From contig CP075528.1 of NCBI GenBank assembly GCA_025808875.1, positions 1,920,473 through 1,984,472 of the forward strand: DNA of 64,000 nt, given 5' to 3'. The position numbers and the translations under genes were made by a program. This DNA comes from Enhydrobacter sp. (GTDB lineage Bacteria > Pseudomonadota > Alphaproteobacteria > Reyranellales > Reyranellaceae). Under the pieces are notes generated by a model. That model made no database searches. It was not told the origin of the DNA and saw only the letters and a list, made by a program, of their open reading frames with translations. Below, in pieces: positions 34,961 to 44,312 of the stretch (the first letter of the stretch is position 1; the number at the start of each line of letters is the position of its first letter).

Positions 34961-37900
34961 CTACTCGGCGGCCCGCTGGAGGGCCCCCGGATTTCGCCAC
35001 AGCGACAACAGTTCGGCCTTCTTGCGCTCGGCCTGCTCCAGGTGCGCGTCCTTGACGTGGCCGTATCCCTTGATGTCGGCAGGTATCGAGGCGAGCTTGA
35101 CGGCAACCTCGTGATTGGCCGATGTCAGTCCGGCCAGCAACTCGTCGATCAGCTTCTCGTAGTCGCCGATCAATGCGCGTTCACGCTTGCGCTCCTCCGA
35201 GCGGCCGAAGATGTCGAGCGCCGTGCCGCGCAGGAACTTGAGCCGTGCCAGCAGCCCGAAGGCCCGCATCATCCACGGGCCGTACTCCTGCTTGATCATA
35301 CGACCCTTGTCGTCGCGTCGGGCGAGCAACGGCGGTGCGAGATGGAACTTCAGCCGGTAGTCGCCCTCGAACTGGCGCGCGAGGGCGTTGGAGAAGGCGG
35401 CGTCGGCGTGGAGTCGCGCCACTTCGTATTCGTCCTTGTAGGCGAGAAGCTTGGCGTAGTTTCGCGCCACTGCCTCGACGAGCGTCGTGCTTCCGGCGGC
35501 CAGTGTGGCCTCGACGGTGCTCGCGCGGTCCACCAGCGCCTTGTAGCGGTCGGCGAGCGCCGCGTTCTGGTAGGCGGTCAGATGGCGCGAGCGCGATGCG
35601 ACGATGTCGGCGAGCGTGGCGGCCGCGCGTGGAAAGGCCACCACGTTGGCGGCAGGCGCGGCCAGTCGCTCGACCGCGGCGAGATCGTGTGCGGCCCGCC
35701 GCCCCCAGCGGAAGGCGCCGAGATTCATGGCGACGGCCGCGCCATTGAGTTCGATGGCCTGCTCGATGGCGTCATGGCCGATCGGGATCAGGCCCTTCTG
35801 GTATGCGTAGCCCAGCATGAAGAGGTTGGTGGCGATCGAGTCGCCCATCAATGCCGTCGCGAGTCGCGTCGCCTCGATGAAGTCACAGGAATCGGCGCCG
35901 GCGGCTGCTTCGATCGAGAGTCTCAGCGTATGGCCGGGAAAGGCGAGATCGGGATGACGAGTGAATTCGCCGGTGATCGCCTGATGCGTGTTGACCACGG
36001 CCTTCGACTGCCCGGGCTCGAGTCGCATCAGGGTATCGGGCCCTGCGCTGACCACCAGGTCGCAACCCAGCAACAGGTCGGCGCCACCGGCACCAAGGCG
36101 CACGGCATGCAATGCCTCGGGCGAACCACCGATGCGCACGTGACTGACGACCGCGCCACCCTTCTGCGCCATGCCGAGCTGATCGAGCACGGTCACGCCC
36201 TTGCCTTCGATGTGGGCGGCCGTGCCCATGATCGCGCCGATGGTGACGACGCCAGTGCCACCGATACCGGTGATCAGTACGCCGTAGGTGCGCTCCGCCA
36301 CGGAGGGCAGGACGGGCGCCGGGGGCAGCTCGGGTTCGCTCGGGTCGGCCGCCTTGTCCTTGACGGTCTTGCCCTTGCGCAACGTGCCGCCTTCGACGGT
36401 CACGAAGCTGGGGCAAAAGCCGTTCAGGCACGAAAAGTCCTTGTTGCACGACGACTGGTCGATAGCCCGTTTGGTGCCGAACTCGGTCTCGACTGGCACC
36501 ACGCTCAGGCAATTGGACTGCACCGAGCAGTCGCCGCAACCCTCGCAGACCGCCTGGTTGATGAAGACGCGCCTGGCCGGATCGGGATAGGTGCCGCGCT
36601 TGCGGCGTCGACGTTTCTCGGCCGCGCAGGTCTGGTCGTAGATCAGGACCGACACGCCTTTCACCTCGCGCAATTCCCGCTGCACGGCGTCGAGCTCGCC
36701 GCGATGGTGGAATGTCGTGCCGGGCGCCCATCGGGTCCCGATCGGATACTTGGCCGGGTCGTCGCTCACGAGCGCGATGCGCCGAACCCCCTCGGCATGG
36801 ACCTGCTCGCTGATCGTCCAGGGGTGGACGTTGCCGTCGTGGGGCTGGCCGCCGGTCATTGCGACGGCGTCGTTGTAAAGGATCTTGTAGGTGATGTTCG
36901 TGCCGGTCGCGACCGCCTGCCGGATCGCCAGGTAGCCGGAATGGAAGTAGGTGCCGTCTCCCAGGTTCTGGAAGACGTGCGGCATCTCGGTGAAATGGCT
37001 GGCGCCGACCCAGGGTGCGCCCTCCGCGCCCATGTGGGTGAAGGTCCTCGTGTTGCGCTCCATGCCGATGGCCAGCGTGTGGCAGCCGATGCCGGCCATC
37101 GCCATCGAGCCGTCGGGCACCTTGGTGGAGCTGTTGTGCGGACAGCCCGAGCAGAAATAGGGGACGCGGACAAGTCCGGCTTCGTTGCGGATCTGCCGGC
37201 CCGCGCGTCGCTTCAGCCCATCGAAACGCTGGCGGGTCGTCTCGCTGAGGGCATCGAGGCCAAGGCGCGCAACCAGTGCCGATGCGATCTCAAAGGGCGT
37301 CAGCTCGCCGTCGGACTTGAGCAGCTTGTGGCCGCGCTCGTCGTTCTTGCCGACGACGACAGGACGTTGATCGGCTGGCGCGTTGAACAGGGCATCCTTG
37401 AGCTGCTGCTCGATCAGCGGCCGCTTCTCCTCGACGACCAGGATCTCGCGCTTGCCGAGAGCGAACTTCGAGATGCCGTCGGTCTCGAGTGGCCACACCA
37501 GGGCGACCTTGTAGACGGCCAATCCAAGCCGGTCTGCCTCCCTGTCGTCGATGCCGAGCTCGTCGAGCGCTTGGCGCACGTCGAGGTAGGATTTTCCGAC
37601 GGTGACGATGCCGAAGTGGGCGTCGGGACGACCGAACACCAACCGGTCGAGCCGGTTGGCGCGCCAGTATGCGAGGGCTGCCGGGTGCTTGACGGTGACG
37701 ACGCGGCGCTCCTGGCCGAGCCAATCGTCGGGCCAGCGGATATGCACGCCATCCGGCGGCAGGACGAAGTCGGTCGGCGTGCGGAGTTCTACCCGATGCG
37801 GGTCGACGTAGACGGACGCGGAGGAATCGACGGTCTCGCTCAGCACCTTGAAGGCGACCCAGAGACCCGAGTAGCGCGACATCGCGAAGGCGTGCAGGCC

Positions 37901-38443
37901 GAAATCGAGGTACTCCTGAACGCCCGCGGCGTGGATCACCGGTATGCCGGCCGCCATGAAGGCGGGCTCGCTTTGATGGGCAACGGTCGACGACTTAGCC
38001 ATGTGGTCATCGCCCGCCAGCGCGACGATGCCGCCGTGCTTGGACGTTCCGGCATAGTTGGCGTGCTTGAGCACGTCGCCCGAGCGATCGACACCCGGAC
38101 CTTTGCCGTACCACATGCCGAACACGCCGTCGTATCTGGCGCCGGGATAGAGATGGACCTGCTGGGTGCCCCAGAGAGCCGTCGCGGCGAGATCCTCGTT
38201 GAGACCGGGCTGGAACTCGATGTGGTTCCTCTTGATGAAGCGCTTGGCCTGCCACAGTGCCTGGTCGAAGCCACCCAGCGGCGAGCCGCGATAACCCGAT
38301 ATGTAGCCGCCGGTGTTCAGACCTTCGGCCTGATCACGCTGGCGCTGCATCATGGGCAGGCGCACGAGCGCCTGCGTTCCGGTCAGGTACACCCGACCCG
38401 TTTCGAGGATATACTTGTCGTCCAAGGTCACCGCGAGGGACAT
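34961..38443 (-). CDS. Indolepyruvate ferredoxin oxidoreductase, fused alpha-beta type
   Basis: A 1160-residue fused oxidoreductase that oxidatively decarboxylates aryl- or indolepyruvate (or a related 2-oxo acid) to the acyl-CoA with ferredoxin. The N-terminal part is the pyrimidine/ThDP-binding region (T-G-T-Q-A-L-V-R-L-P, G-Y-R-G-S-P-L-G-G). Around residues 420-480 are F-C-S-G-C-P-H-N and G-I-G-C-H-T. A ferredoxin-like region near residues 620-670 has V-C-E-G-C-G-D-C-S-V-Q-S-N-C, then S-S-C-N-K-D-F-S-C-L-N-G-F-C. The C-terminal gamma/beta domain starts I-T-G-I-G-G-T-G-V-V near 710. It is a single gene; no separate iorA/iorB is present. Confidence 0.92.
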   Translation of the reverse strand: MSLAVTLDDKYILETGRVYLTGTQALVRLPMMQRQRDQAEGLNTGGYISGYRGSPLGGFDQALWQAKRFIKRNHIEFQPGLNEDLAATALWGTQQVHLYPGARYDGVFGMWYGKGPGVDRSGDVLKHANYAGTSKHGGIVALAGDDHMAKSSTVAHQSEPAFMAAGIPVIHAAGVQEYLDFGLHAFAMSRYSGLWVAFKVLSETVDSSASVYVDPHRVELRTPTDFVLPPDGVHIRWPDDWLGQERRVVTVKHPAALAYWRANRLDRLVFGRPDAHFGIVTVGKSYLDVRQALDELGIDDREADRLGLAVYKVALVWPLETDGISKFALGKREILVVEEKRPLIEQQLKDALFNAPADQRPVVVGKNDERGHKLLKSDGELTPFEIASALVARLGLDALSETTRQRFDGLKRRAGRQIRNEAGLVRVPYFCSGCPHNSSTKVPDGSMAMAGIGCHTLAIGMERNTRTFTHMGAEGAPWVGASHFTEMPHVFQNLGDGTYFHSGYLAIRQAVATGTNITYKILYNDAVAMTGGQPHDGNVHPWTISEQVHAEGVRRIALVSDDPAKYPIGTRWAPGTTFHHRGELDAVQRELREVKGVSVLIYDQTCAAEKRRRRKRGTYPDPARRVFINQAVCEGCGDCSVQSNCLSVVPVETEFGTKRAIDQSSCNKDFSCLNGFCPSFVTVEGGTLRKGKTVKDKAADPSEPELPPAPVLPSVAERTYGVLITGIGGTGVVTIGAIMGTAAHIEGKGVTVLDQLGMAQKGGAVVSHVRIGGSPEALHAVRLGAGGADLLLGCDLVVSAGPDTLMRLEPGQSKAVVNTHQAITGEFTRHPDLAFPGHTLRLSIEAAAGADSCDFIEATRLATALMGDSIATNLFMLGYAYQKGLIPIGHDAIEQAIELNGAAVAMNLGAFRWGRRAAHDLAAVERLAAPAANVVAFPRAAATLADIVASRSRHLTAYQNAALADRYKALVDRASTVEATLAAGSTTLVEAVARNYAKLLAYKDEYEVARLHADAAFSNALARQFEGDYRLKFHLAPPLLARRDDKGRMIKQEYGPWMMRAFGLLARLKFLRGTALDIFGRSEERKRERALIGDYEKLIDELLAGLTSANHEVAVKLASIPADIKGYGHVKDAHLEQAERKKAELLSLWRNPGALQRAAE

Positions 38444-38641
38444 GGCGAACCTCTCTGACTGCTACAGGGAAACGCTAACGACATATTCTTGCGCGCGGCA
38501 ATCTGGAAAGCGCGGCGTGTGAAAAAAGACGTATTGGTAGCGGCCGTCTGGTCGAACTCGGCCTGCCGTTTCACGGTTCCGTCCCGGCTTGAAACGTTGT
38601 AATCACGCGTCGCCCATTCATTCGCATACATCCATTTCGAG

Positions 38642-39610
38642 ATGACCATCCTTATTACCGGCGTTGCCGGCTTCATCGGCAGCCGGGTCGCGCAGGCGCT
38701 GATGGCCAGAGGCGAAGAGGTCGTCGGGATCGACAATTTCAGCCCGTTCTATGATCCGGTCTTGAAATTCGCACGGCTCAAGCCGCTCAAGGACGGCAAG
38801 AATTTCACCTTCCTGGAGACTGACATAGCCGACCGCGAGACCATGTTGCGGCTGGTGGACAAGCATCGCGGCATCGATCGCATCGTCCACCTCGCGGCCC
38901 AGCCCAGCGTGAAGCACGCGAATGTCGACCCCTTCATCTACGCGCACACCAACGTCATGGGCCATTTGGTCGTGCTCGAGCTGGCCCACCAGCTCGCCGC
39001 GCTGAGACACATGATCTATGCCTCCTCTTCGTCCGTCTATGGCGCCAACCGGAAACTGCCGTTCGCCGTCGAGGATCGCGTCGATCGTCCGGTATCGCTC
39101 TATGCCGCCACCAAGCGGTCAGGCGAGTTGATGAGCGAAACCTACGCCCATCTGCACGGTATGCGGATCACCGGGCTGCGCTATTTCACCGTCTATGGAC
39201 CGTGGGGCCGGCCCGACATGTCGCCGCATATCTTCGCCAAGGCGATTCACGAGGGTACGACGATCCCGCTCTATCACCTCGGCTTCGTCAAGCGTGACTT
39301 CAGCTATATCGACGACATCGTGGCAGGAACCTTGCTGGCGCTCGACAAGCCAGCCGAACAGCCGGGCCATCGTCTCTACAACCTTGGTGCCGCTCATAGC
39401 GAAGACATTGTCAAGGTCGTCGGCCTGTTCGAGAAGGCGATTGGCAGGAAGGCCATCGTCGAGCTGCGGCCGGGCGAACCTGGCGACATGCAGGAAACCG
39501 CCGCTGACATCACCGAGACGACGCGCGAATTCGGCTGGACTCCGAAGGTTCCTGTCGAGGACGGCGTGCCGAAATTCGTCGGTTGGTTCAGATCGTACTA
39601 TGGGCTGTGA
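38642..39610 (+). CDS. NAD-dependent sugar-nucleotide epimerase (UDP-glucuronate 4-epimerase-like)
   Basis: A 322-residue extended SDR. The NAD motif T-G-V-A-G-F-I-G is at residues ~7-14, D-N-F-S-P-F-Y-D-P near 32 is the UDP-glucuronate epimerase signature, S-S-S-S-V-Y-G near 127 and the catalytic Y-A-A-T-K near 152. R-Y-F-T-V-Y-G-P-W-G-R-P-D-M near 180 completes the nucleotide-sugar site. Such enzymes make UDP-galacturonate for capsule or LPS. No other polysaccharide gene is next to it, except the GT9 gene ~10 kb away. The 3' end overlaps the convergent membrane-protein gene by 13 bases. Confidence 0.88.
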   Translation: MTILITGVAGFIGSRVAQALMARGEEVVGIDNFSPFYDPVLKFARLKPLKDGKNFTFLETDIADRETMLRLVDKHRGIDRIVHLAAQPSVKHANVDPFIYAHTNVMGHLVVLELAHQLAALRHMIYASSSSVYGANRKLPFAVEDRVDRPVSLYAATKRSGELMSETYAHLHGMRITGLRYFTVYGPWGRPDMSPHIFAKAIHEGTTIPLYHLGFVKRDFSYIDDIVAGTLLALDKPAEQPGHRLYNLGAAHSEDIVKVVGLFEKAIGRKAIVELRPGEPGDMQETAADITETTREFGWTPKVPVEDGVPKFVGWFRSYYGL

Positions 39611-40347
39611 GGACCGCCGTTGCCTACGCCAAGGGTCGTTGACCAACATCGCCAGGCCCATCGGCGCAGGTTCTCGACCGCAATTCCCATCATTGCCACC
39701 ATGAAGGTCCCGGTCGGCGCGGCATAGAGGCGCGAGAGATGGGCGAGCACGGCTTGCCCGACGAACAGGCCGATGAATCCGAGCATCACCAGGTTGAGTG
39801 CCAGGAGCTTGTCGCCATGTAGTATCACCGCCCAGTGTGGCGATACGCCAAACCACGAGAAATAGACGACAGGACCGAGCGCCAGCACGACGATCGAGCC
39901 GGTGAAGGCGCCGAGTATGGCAAGGGCGCCGGCGAGCATGACCAATCCCACCGCATTGACGCCGAGGTTGAGGCGGGCGACGTCGAGAAAGGTCGCGTCC
40001 CGCCCGGCCAGTTGCGACCACAGTCCGAGCAGGAAGGCGTGTCCCGGATCGTCCGCAGACATCGGAACGAGTTTGCCGGGCGCCTCGCACATCATCAGCC
40101 ACGAGCCGGTTTGGCGTGCGCACGCGGCGACACCGAGCCAGACGGCCGTGGCGTCCCATTCGTCCTGAGTCTGGATGCCACGGTAACGTTCGGCTGAATC
40201 GAGAGCGGCGTCGAAGCGCGGCCAGACCAGGATCAGCAGCGAAACGGCAAACAGTACGGCCTTCAGCAGGCGAGTGCGCGATCTCGGCAGCCCCCTGTAC
40301 CAGCCGGACAACCCCGCAAAGTGCCGGCCCGCTGCGGACCTCCCCAT
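39598..40347 (-). CDS. Integral membrane protein of unknown function
   Basis: A ~249-residue protein with a helix near residues 28-46, then several hydrophobic segments (about 115-150, 150-175, 180-205, 215-235). I start at 40347, after GAGGAAG; upstream ATGs at 40416 and 40434 in the same frame are less likely. The C-terminal end (L-R-R-W-A-W-R-C-W-S-T-T-L-G-V-G-N-G-G-P) reads into the convergent epimerase 3' end and has a changed composition, which hints that the original C-terminus was lost. No family recognised. Confidence 0.6.
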   Translation of the reverse strand: MGRSAAGRHFAGLSGWYRGLPRSRTRLLKAVLFAVSLLILVWPRFDAALDSAERYRGIQTQDEWDATAVWLGVAACARQTGSWLMMCEAPGKLVPMSADDPGHAFLLGLWSQLAGRDATFLDVARLNLGVNAVGLVMLAGALAILGAFTGSIVVLALGPVVYFSWFGVSPHWAVILHGDKLLALNLVMLGFIGLFVGQAVLAHLSRLYAAPTGTFMVAMMGIAVENLRRWAWRCWSTTLGVGNGGPHSP

Positions 40348-40522
40348 CCCCAAGTCTTCCTCTTGTGCCCTTCTTGTCGGCTCGGTGAGCGCGCCGAATG
40401 CCCGCAATCTATGCATGGTCGTATGCGCCCTCAATGACGGGCGACGCTGGAGACGCGCCGAAGGCGCGTTTCCTTGACGCGGTGCCCGGCGACCTCATAT
40501 CGAAGGGCGAAGGAGTTCGTGA

Positions 40523-42292
40523 ATGAACGCAGCGCTGGGCGATCTGCCGACCTGGAACCTCGCCGACCTCTATTCCAGCCCGACCGGCTCGGACCTCGAC
40601 TCCGACCTGAAACGGGCGGCCGCCGAGGCCGGCGCGTTCGCCCGGGACTACGAGGGCCGGATCGCCACTCTGGACGGCAGGGCGCTGGGCGGCGCCGTGG
40701 CACGCTTCGAGGCGCTGCAGGATCTGATGGGACGGATCGGGTCTTACGCCTCCCTTTACTACGCACAGGACATGGCGGACCCCGAGCGCGGGCGATTCGC
40801 GCAGAACGTCTCGGAAAAGCTTACGGACGTCGGCACCAAGCTCGTTTTCTTCCGGCTGGAGATCAACAGGCTCGAGGATGCCGATCTCGCCGAGAAGCAG
40901 AAGGACCCGGCGCTCGCAAGGTATGCGCCCTGGCTGCGCGACTTGCGGGTGTTCAGGCCGCACCAGCTTTCTGATGAGCTGGAGAAGGCTTTGCATGAGA
41001 AGTATGTCGTCGGCCGGGCCGCTTGGTCGCGCCTGTTCGACGAGACCATCGCGCGCCTGCGCTATCCTTTCCGCAACGAGATGCTGAGCGAGCCGCAGAT
41101 ACTGGACAAGCTTTCCAGCAAGGATTCGGAGGTCCGCAGGGACGCCGCCAAGTCGTTCGGCAAGGTTCAGGGCGACAATATCGCGATCTTCTCGCTGGTC
41201 ACCAATACGCTCGTCAAGGACAAGGAAATCGAGGATCGCTGGCGCAGGTACGCGCGGCCCCAATCGTCGATGAATCTCGCCAACGTCGTCGAGGACGAAG
41301 TGGTCGACGCGCTCGTCTCGGCGGTGAAGGGCGCCTACCCCCGGCTCGCCCATCGCTACTACAGGCTCAAGGCGAAGTGGTTCGGTGTCGAGCAGATGCC
41401 GTATTGGGACCGCAATGCGCCGCTCCCCGAACACGACGATCGCACGATCCCGTGGAGCGAGGCCGAGAAGATCGTGCTCGATGCCTACGGTGCCTTCTCG
41501 CCGGAGCTGGCATCCGTCGGGCGCAAGTTCTTCGGAACCGGCTGGATCGACGCACCGGCGAGTCCCGGCAAGTCGCCCGGCGCCTTCGCCCATCCAACGG
41601 TGCCGTCGGCGCACCCGTACTTGCTGCTCAATTACCAGGGCAAGGTGCGGGACGTCATGACGCTGGCGCACGAACTTGGCCATGGTATCCACCAGGTCTT
41701 GGCAGCGCGACAGGGACCGCTGATGGCCGACACGCCGCTGACGCTCGCCGAAACCGCGTCGGTGTTCGGCGAGATGCTGACCTTCCAGTCATTGCTCAAG
41801 TCGGCAGCCGATGCCGGCGCGCGCAAGGCGATGTTGGCCGGCAAGGTCGAGGACATGCTGAATACCGTGGTGCGGCAGATCGCCTTCTACGACTTCGAAT
41901 CGCGACTGCACATGAAGCGGCGTGAGGGCGAGCTGACGCCCGATGCGATCGGCGAGATCTGGATGGCGGTGCAGAGCGAGAGCCTCGGGCCGGCCTTCAG
42001 GTTCGACGACGAGTACAGGCACTACTGGTCCTATATCGGCCACTTCATCCATTCGCCGTTCTACGTCTACGCCTACGCCTTCGGCGACTGCCTGGTGAAT
42101 TCGCTCTACGCCGCGTACCAGTCCGGGCTGCCCGACTTCCAGGCCAAGTATCTCCATATGCTCGAGGCAGGCGGCGTGAAGCGGCACAAGGAACTGCTGG
42201 CGCCGTTCGGCCTCGATGCCTCCGATCCGGCCTTCTGGGACAAGGGCTTGGGCGTGATCGCCGGGTTCGTCGACGAGTTGGAGAAGCTCTGA
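40523..42292 (+). CDS. pepF: Oligoendopeptidase F (M3 metallopeptidase)
   Basis: A 589-residue M3B-family zinc peptidase that cuts short peptides in the cytoplasm. The zinc motif is H-E-L-G-H with His383, Glu384 and His387; the third ligand Glu is in the E-T-A-S-V-F-G-E block ~26 residues on. The N-terminus begins W-N-L-A-D-L-Y as usual. AAGGAG at 40509 fixes the start. A Y-V-Y-A-Y-A-F-G-D block at the end is typical. It stands alone. Confidence 0.93.
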   Translation: MNAALGDLPTWNLADLYSSPTGSDLDSDLKRAAAEAGAFARDYEGRIATLDGRALGGAVARFEALQDLMGRIGSYASLYYAQDMADPERGRFAQNVSEKLTDVGTKLVFFRLEINRLEDADLAEKQKDPALARYAPWLRDLRVFRPHQLSDELEKALHEKYVVGRAAWSRLFDETIARLRYPFRNEMLSEPQILDKLSSKDSEVRRDAAKSFGKVQGDNIAIFSLVTNTLVKDKEIEDRWRRYARPQSSMNLANVVEDEVVDALVSAVKGAYPRLAHRYYRLKAKWFGVEQMPYWDRNAPLPEHDDRTIPWSEAEKIVLDAYGAFSPELASVGRKFFGTGWIDAPASPGKSPGAFAHPTVPSAHPYLLLNYQGKVRDVMTLAHELGHGIHQVLAARQGPLMADTPLTLAETASVFGEMLTFQSLLKSAADAGARKAMLAGKVEDMLNTVVRQIAFYDFESRLHMKRREGELTPDAIGEIWMAVQSESLGPAFRFDDEYRHYWSYIGHFIHSPFYVYAYAFGDCLVNSLYAAYQSGLPDFQAKYLHMLEAGGVKRHKELLAPFGLDASDPAFWDKGLGVIAGFVDELEKL

Positions 42293-42352
42293 CGCAGACG
42301 GGCCGTTGTGGGGCGAGGGGGGCTGAGGCACCATGCCGTCCGATCATGCGAA

Positions 42353-42361
42353 GGGGGGGGG
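42353..42361. repeat. Run of nine guanines
   Basis: Nine Gs lie just before a 24-codon frame at 42366-42440 (MRRVLTSIIAGARRLGG...) that would have a strong ribosome site. I do not call that frame a gene. The run could slip during replication, or act as a ribosome site for a leader peptide in front of the secretion operon. Confidence 0.5.
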
Positions 42362-42497
42362 AGCCATGCGGCGTGTCCTGACGTCCATCATCGCGGGCGC
42401 GCGTCGGCTGGGCGGTTGCGTTCCGGGCTCGATGCCCTGACCTCTTGGCTGCCGTGCATCCTTTGAGCGTCTCGAGGCCAGTGCGATTGTCGCCCGG

Positions 42498-44312
42498 ATG
42501 AGACCCGTTTCCGGACCCCGCTCTGAACTTTCGGCGGCGCTCGCTGCCTGCCGTGGCGCGTATCTGGGCATCGCGGCGGTGACCGGTGTGTTGAACCTCC
42601 TCTATCTCACCGGTTCCTTCTTCATGCTGCAGATCTACGATCGCGTGCTGCCAGGCCGCAGCGTGCCGACTCTCGTCGGGCTCTGTGTGCTGGTAGGCGT
42701 GCTCTACGCCTTTCAGGCGCTGCTCGATGGCGTGCGCGCGCGTCTGCTGGTGCGGCTGGCCGGCGGGTTGGCTGGGGCGCTCGATGAACGCACCTTCCTG
42801 TTGTCGCTGCGGATCCCGCTCCGCGCACCAGCGGCGGGCGCCATCGATCCGGTGCGCGATCTCGAGCAGATCCGCGGGTTCCTGTCGGGCGGCGGACCGG
42901 CGGCGCTGTTCGACCTGCCGTGGTTGCCGCTCTATCTCGGGATCTGCTTCCTGTTCCATCCGTTGATCGGACTCACCGCGCTGGTCGGCGCGCTGATGTT
43001 GGTGGCGATCACGCTCGTCACCGAATTCCGGTTGCGCCGGCCCAGCGCCGATCTGTCGGCTGCCGCCGCGCACCGAATTGCGCTGGCGACTTCCAGCCGA
43101 GGCAATACCGAAGTGCTGCACGCCATGGGCATGGTCGGCCGCGTGGCCGCGCAGTGGAGCGGCCTCGGCGCGCAATATCGCGACGCGAATCGAAGCGCCG
43201 CCGACGTCACCGGCGGGCTGGGTGCGCTGTCGCGTGCGCTGCGCATGGCCCTGCAATCGGCGGTGCTGGCGGTCGGCGCCTGGCTGGTGATCCACCAGCA
43301 GGCGACCGCCGGCATCATCATCGCGGGTTCGATTCTGGCGGCGCGCGCCCTTGCACCGGTCGAGGTTGCGATCGGCCAGTGGCGCCTCTTCGTATCGGCG
43401 CGCCAGAGCTGGCAGCGACTGTCAGGCCTGCTGGCGCGCCTGCCGGCGGATGCGCCAGCCATGGACCTGCCGCCGCCACGCCGATCGTTGGCGGTCGAAA
43501 ACGTCACCGTCACGCCGCCGGGCAGCAACGTCGTGGCGGTGCGAGATGTCGCCTTTTCGCTGCAGGCCGGGCAGGGGCTCGGCATCGTGGGGCCCAGTGC
43601 CTCAGGCAAGTCGTCGCTCGCGCGCTGCCTGGTCGGCGTGTGGCTGCCGGTGGCCGGCAAGGTGCGGCTCGACGGCGCCGCGCTCGACCAGTGGCCGCCT
43701 CAGACGCTGGGCGCGCATCTCGGCTACCTGCCTCAGGATGTCGAGCTGTTCGGCGGAACCATCGCCCAGAACATCGCGCGACTCGATCCCGAGCCGCCGT
43801 CGGACAAGGTGATCGCCGCCGCCCGCGCCGCCGGCGTGCACGACATGATCCTGGCGATGAAGGGCGGCTACGAAACCCAGATCGGCGAGGGCGGAGCGGT
43901 CCTCTCGGCCGGCCAGCGTCAGCGCATCGGCCTCGCCCGCGCGCTCTACGGCGATCCTTTCCTGGTGGTGCTCGACGAGCCTGATTCCAGTCTCGACCAC
44001 GACGGCGATGCCGCGCTGCTGGGCGCCGTGCAAGGCGTACGTGCCCGCGGTGGCATCGTGATCGTGATCGCCCATCGCCCGGGCGTGCTCGCTGGGCTCG
44101 ACATGCTGCTTGCCCTGCGCGCCGGCCGGCAACACCTGTTCGGCCCGCGCGAGGATGTACTGCGCCAGGCGCGCGAGCAGGCCGCCGGCCGCCCGGCCGG
44201 TGCCGCAGTGGCCGGGCGTGCGATCTTTCCTTCGTCCGCCGCGGGCTGGACACCGTCGATCGTGCCCGGGCGGCCGGGCGGACCGTCCGGCCCGAAGGAG
44301 GACGGCACGTGA
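42498..44312 (+). CDS. Type I secretion ABC exporter (PrtD family)
   Basis: A 604-residue half-transporter: a 6-TM region (about 20-300, starting L-S-A-A-L-A-A-C-R-G-A-Y-L-G) fused to an ATPase domain. Walker A is G-P-S-A-S-G-K-S-S (365-373), the signature L-S-A-G-Q-R-Q-R near 472, and Walker B V-V-L-D-E-P-D near 488. It drives export of an unfolded protein through an inner-membrane/periplasm channel with the adaptor encoded next. The C-terminus has an extra Pro/Gly-rich tail. Stop and next start overlap by 4 bases (ATGA at 44309). No TolC-like outer-membrane gene is in the window. Confidence 0.92.
   Translation: MRPVSGPRSELSAALAACRGAYLGIAAVTGVLNLLYLTGSFFMLQIYDRVLPGRSVPTLVGLCVLVGVLYAFQALLDGVRARLLVRLAGGLAGALDERTFLLSLRIPLRAPAAGAIDPVRDLEQIRGFLSGGGPAALFDLPWLPLYLGICFLFHPLIGLTALVGALMLVAITLVTEFRLRRPSADLSAAAAHRIALATSSRGNTEVLHAMGMVGRVAAQWSGLGAQYRDANRSAADVTGGLGALSRALRMALQSAVLAVGAWLVIHQQATAGIIIAGSILAARALAPVEVAIGQWRLFVSARQSWQRLSGLLARLPADAPAMDLPPPRRSLAVENVTVTPPGSNVVAVRDVAFSLQAGQGLGIVGPSASGKSSLARCLVGVWLPVAGKVRLDGAALDQWPPQTLGAHLGYLPQDVELFGGTIAQNIARLDPEPPSDKVIAAARAAGVHDMILAMKGGYETQIGEGGAVLSAGQRQRIGLARALYGDPFLVVLDEPDSSLDHDGDAALLGAVQGVRARGGIVIVIAHRPGVLAGLDMLLALRAGRQHLFGPREDVLRQAREQAAGRPAGAAVAGRAIFPSSAAGWTPSIVPGRPGGPSGPKEDGT

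Noticed and set aside
35042..38458. 1138-codon plus-strand open frame opposite the indolepyruvate oxidoreductase gene
   Set aside because: It is the reverse complement of a strongly supported gene and has His/Arg/Val/Gly-rich composition with no domain; long antisense frames are expected in GC-rich DNA.
42366..42440. 24-codon frame with a G-run ribosome site before the exporter gene
   Set aside because: Too short and unrecognisable to call; noted under the guanine run.
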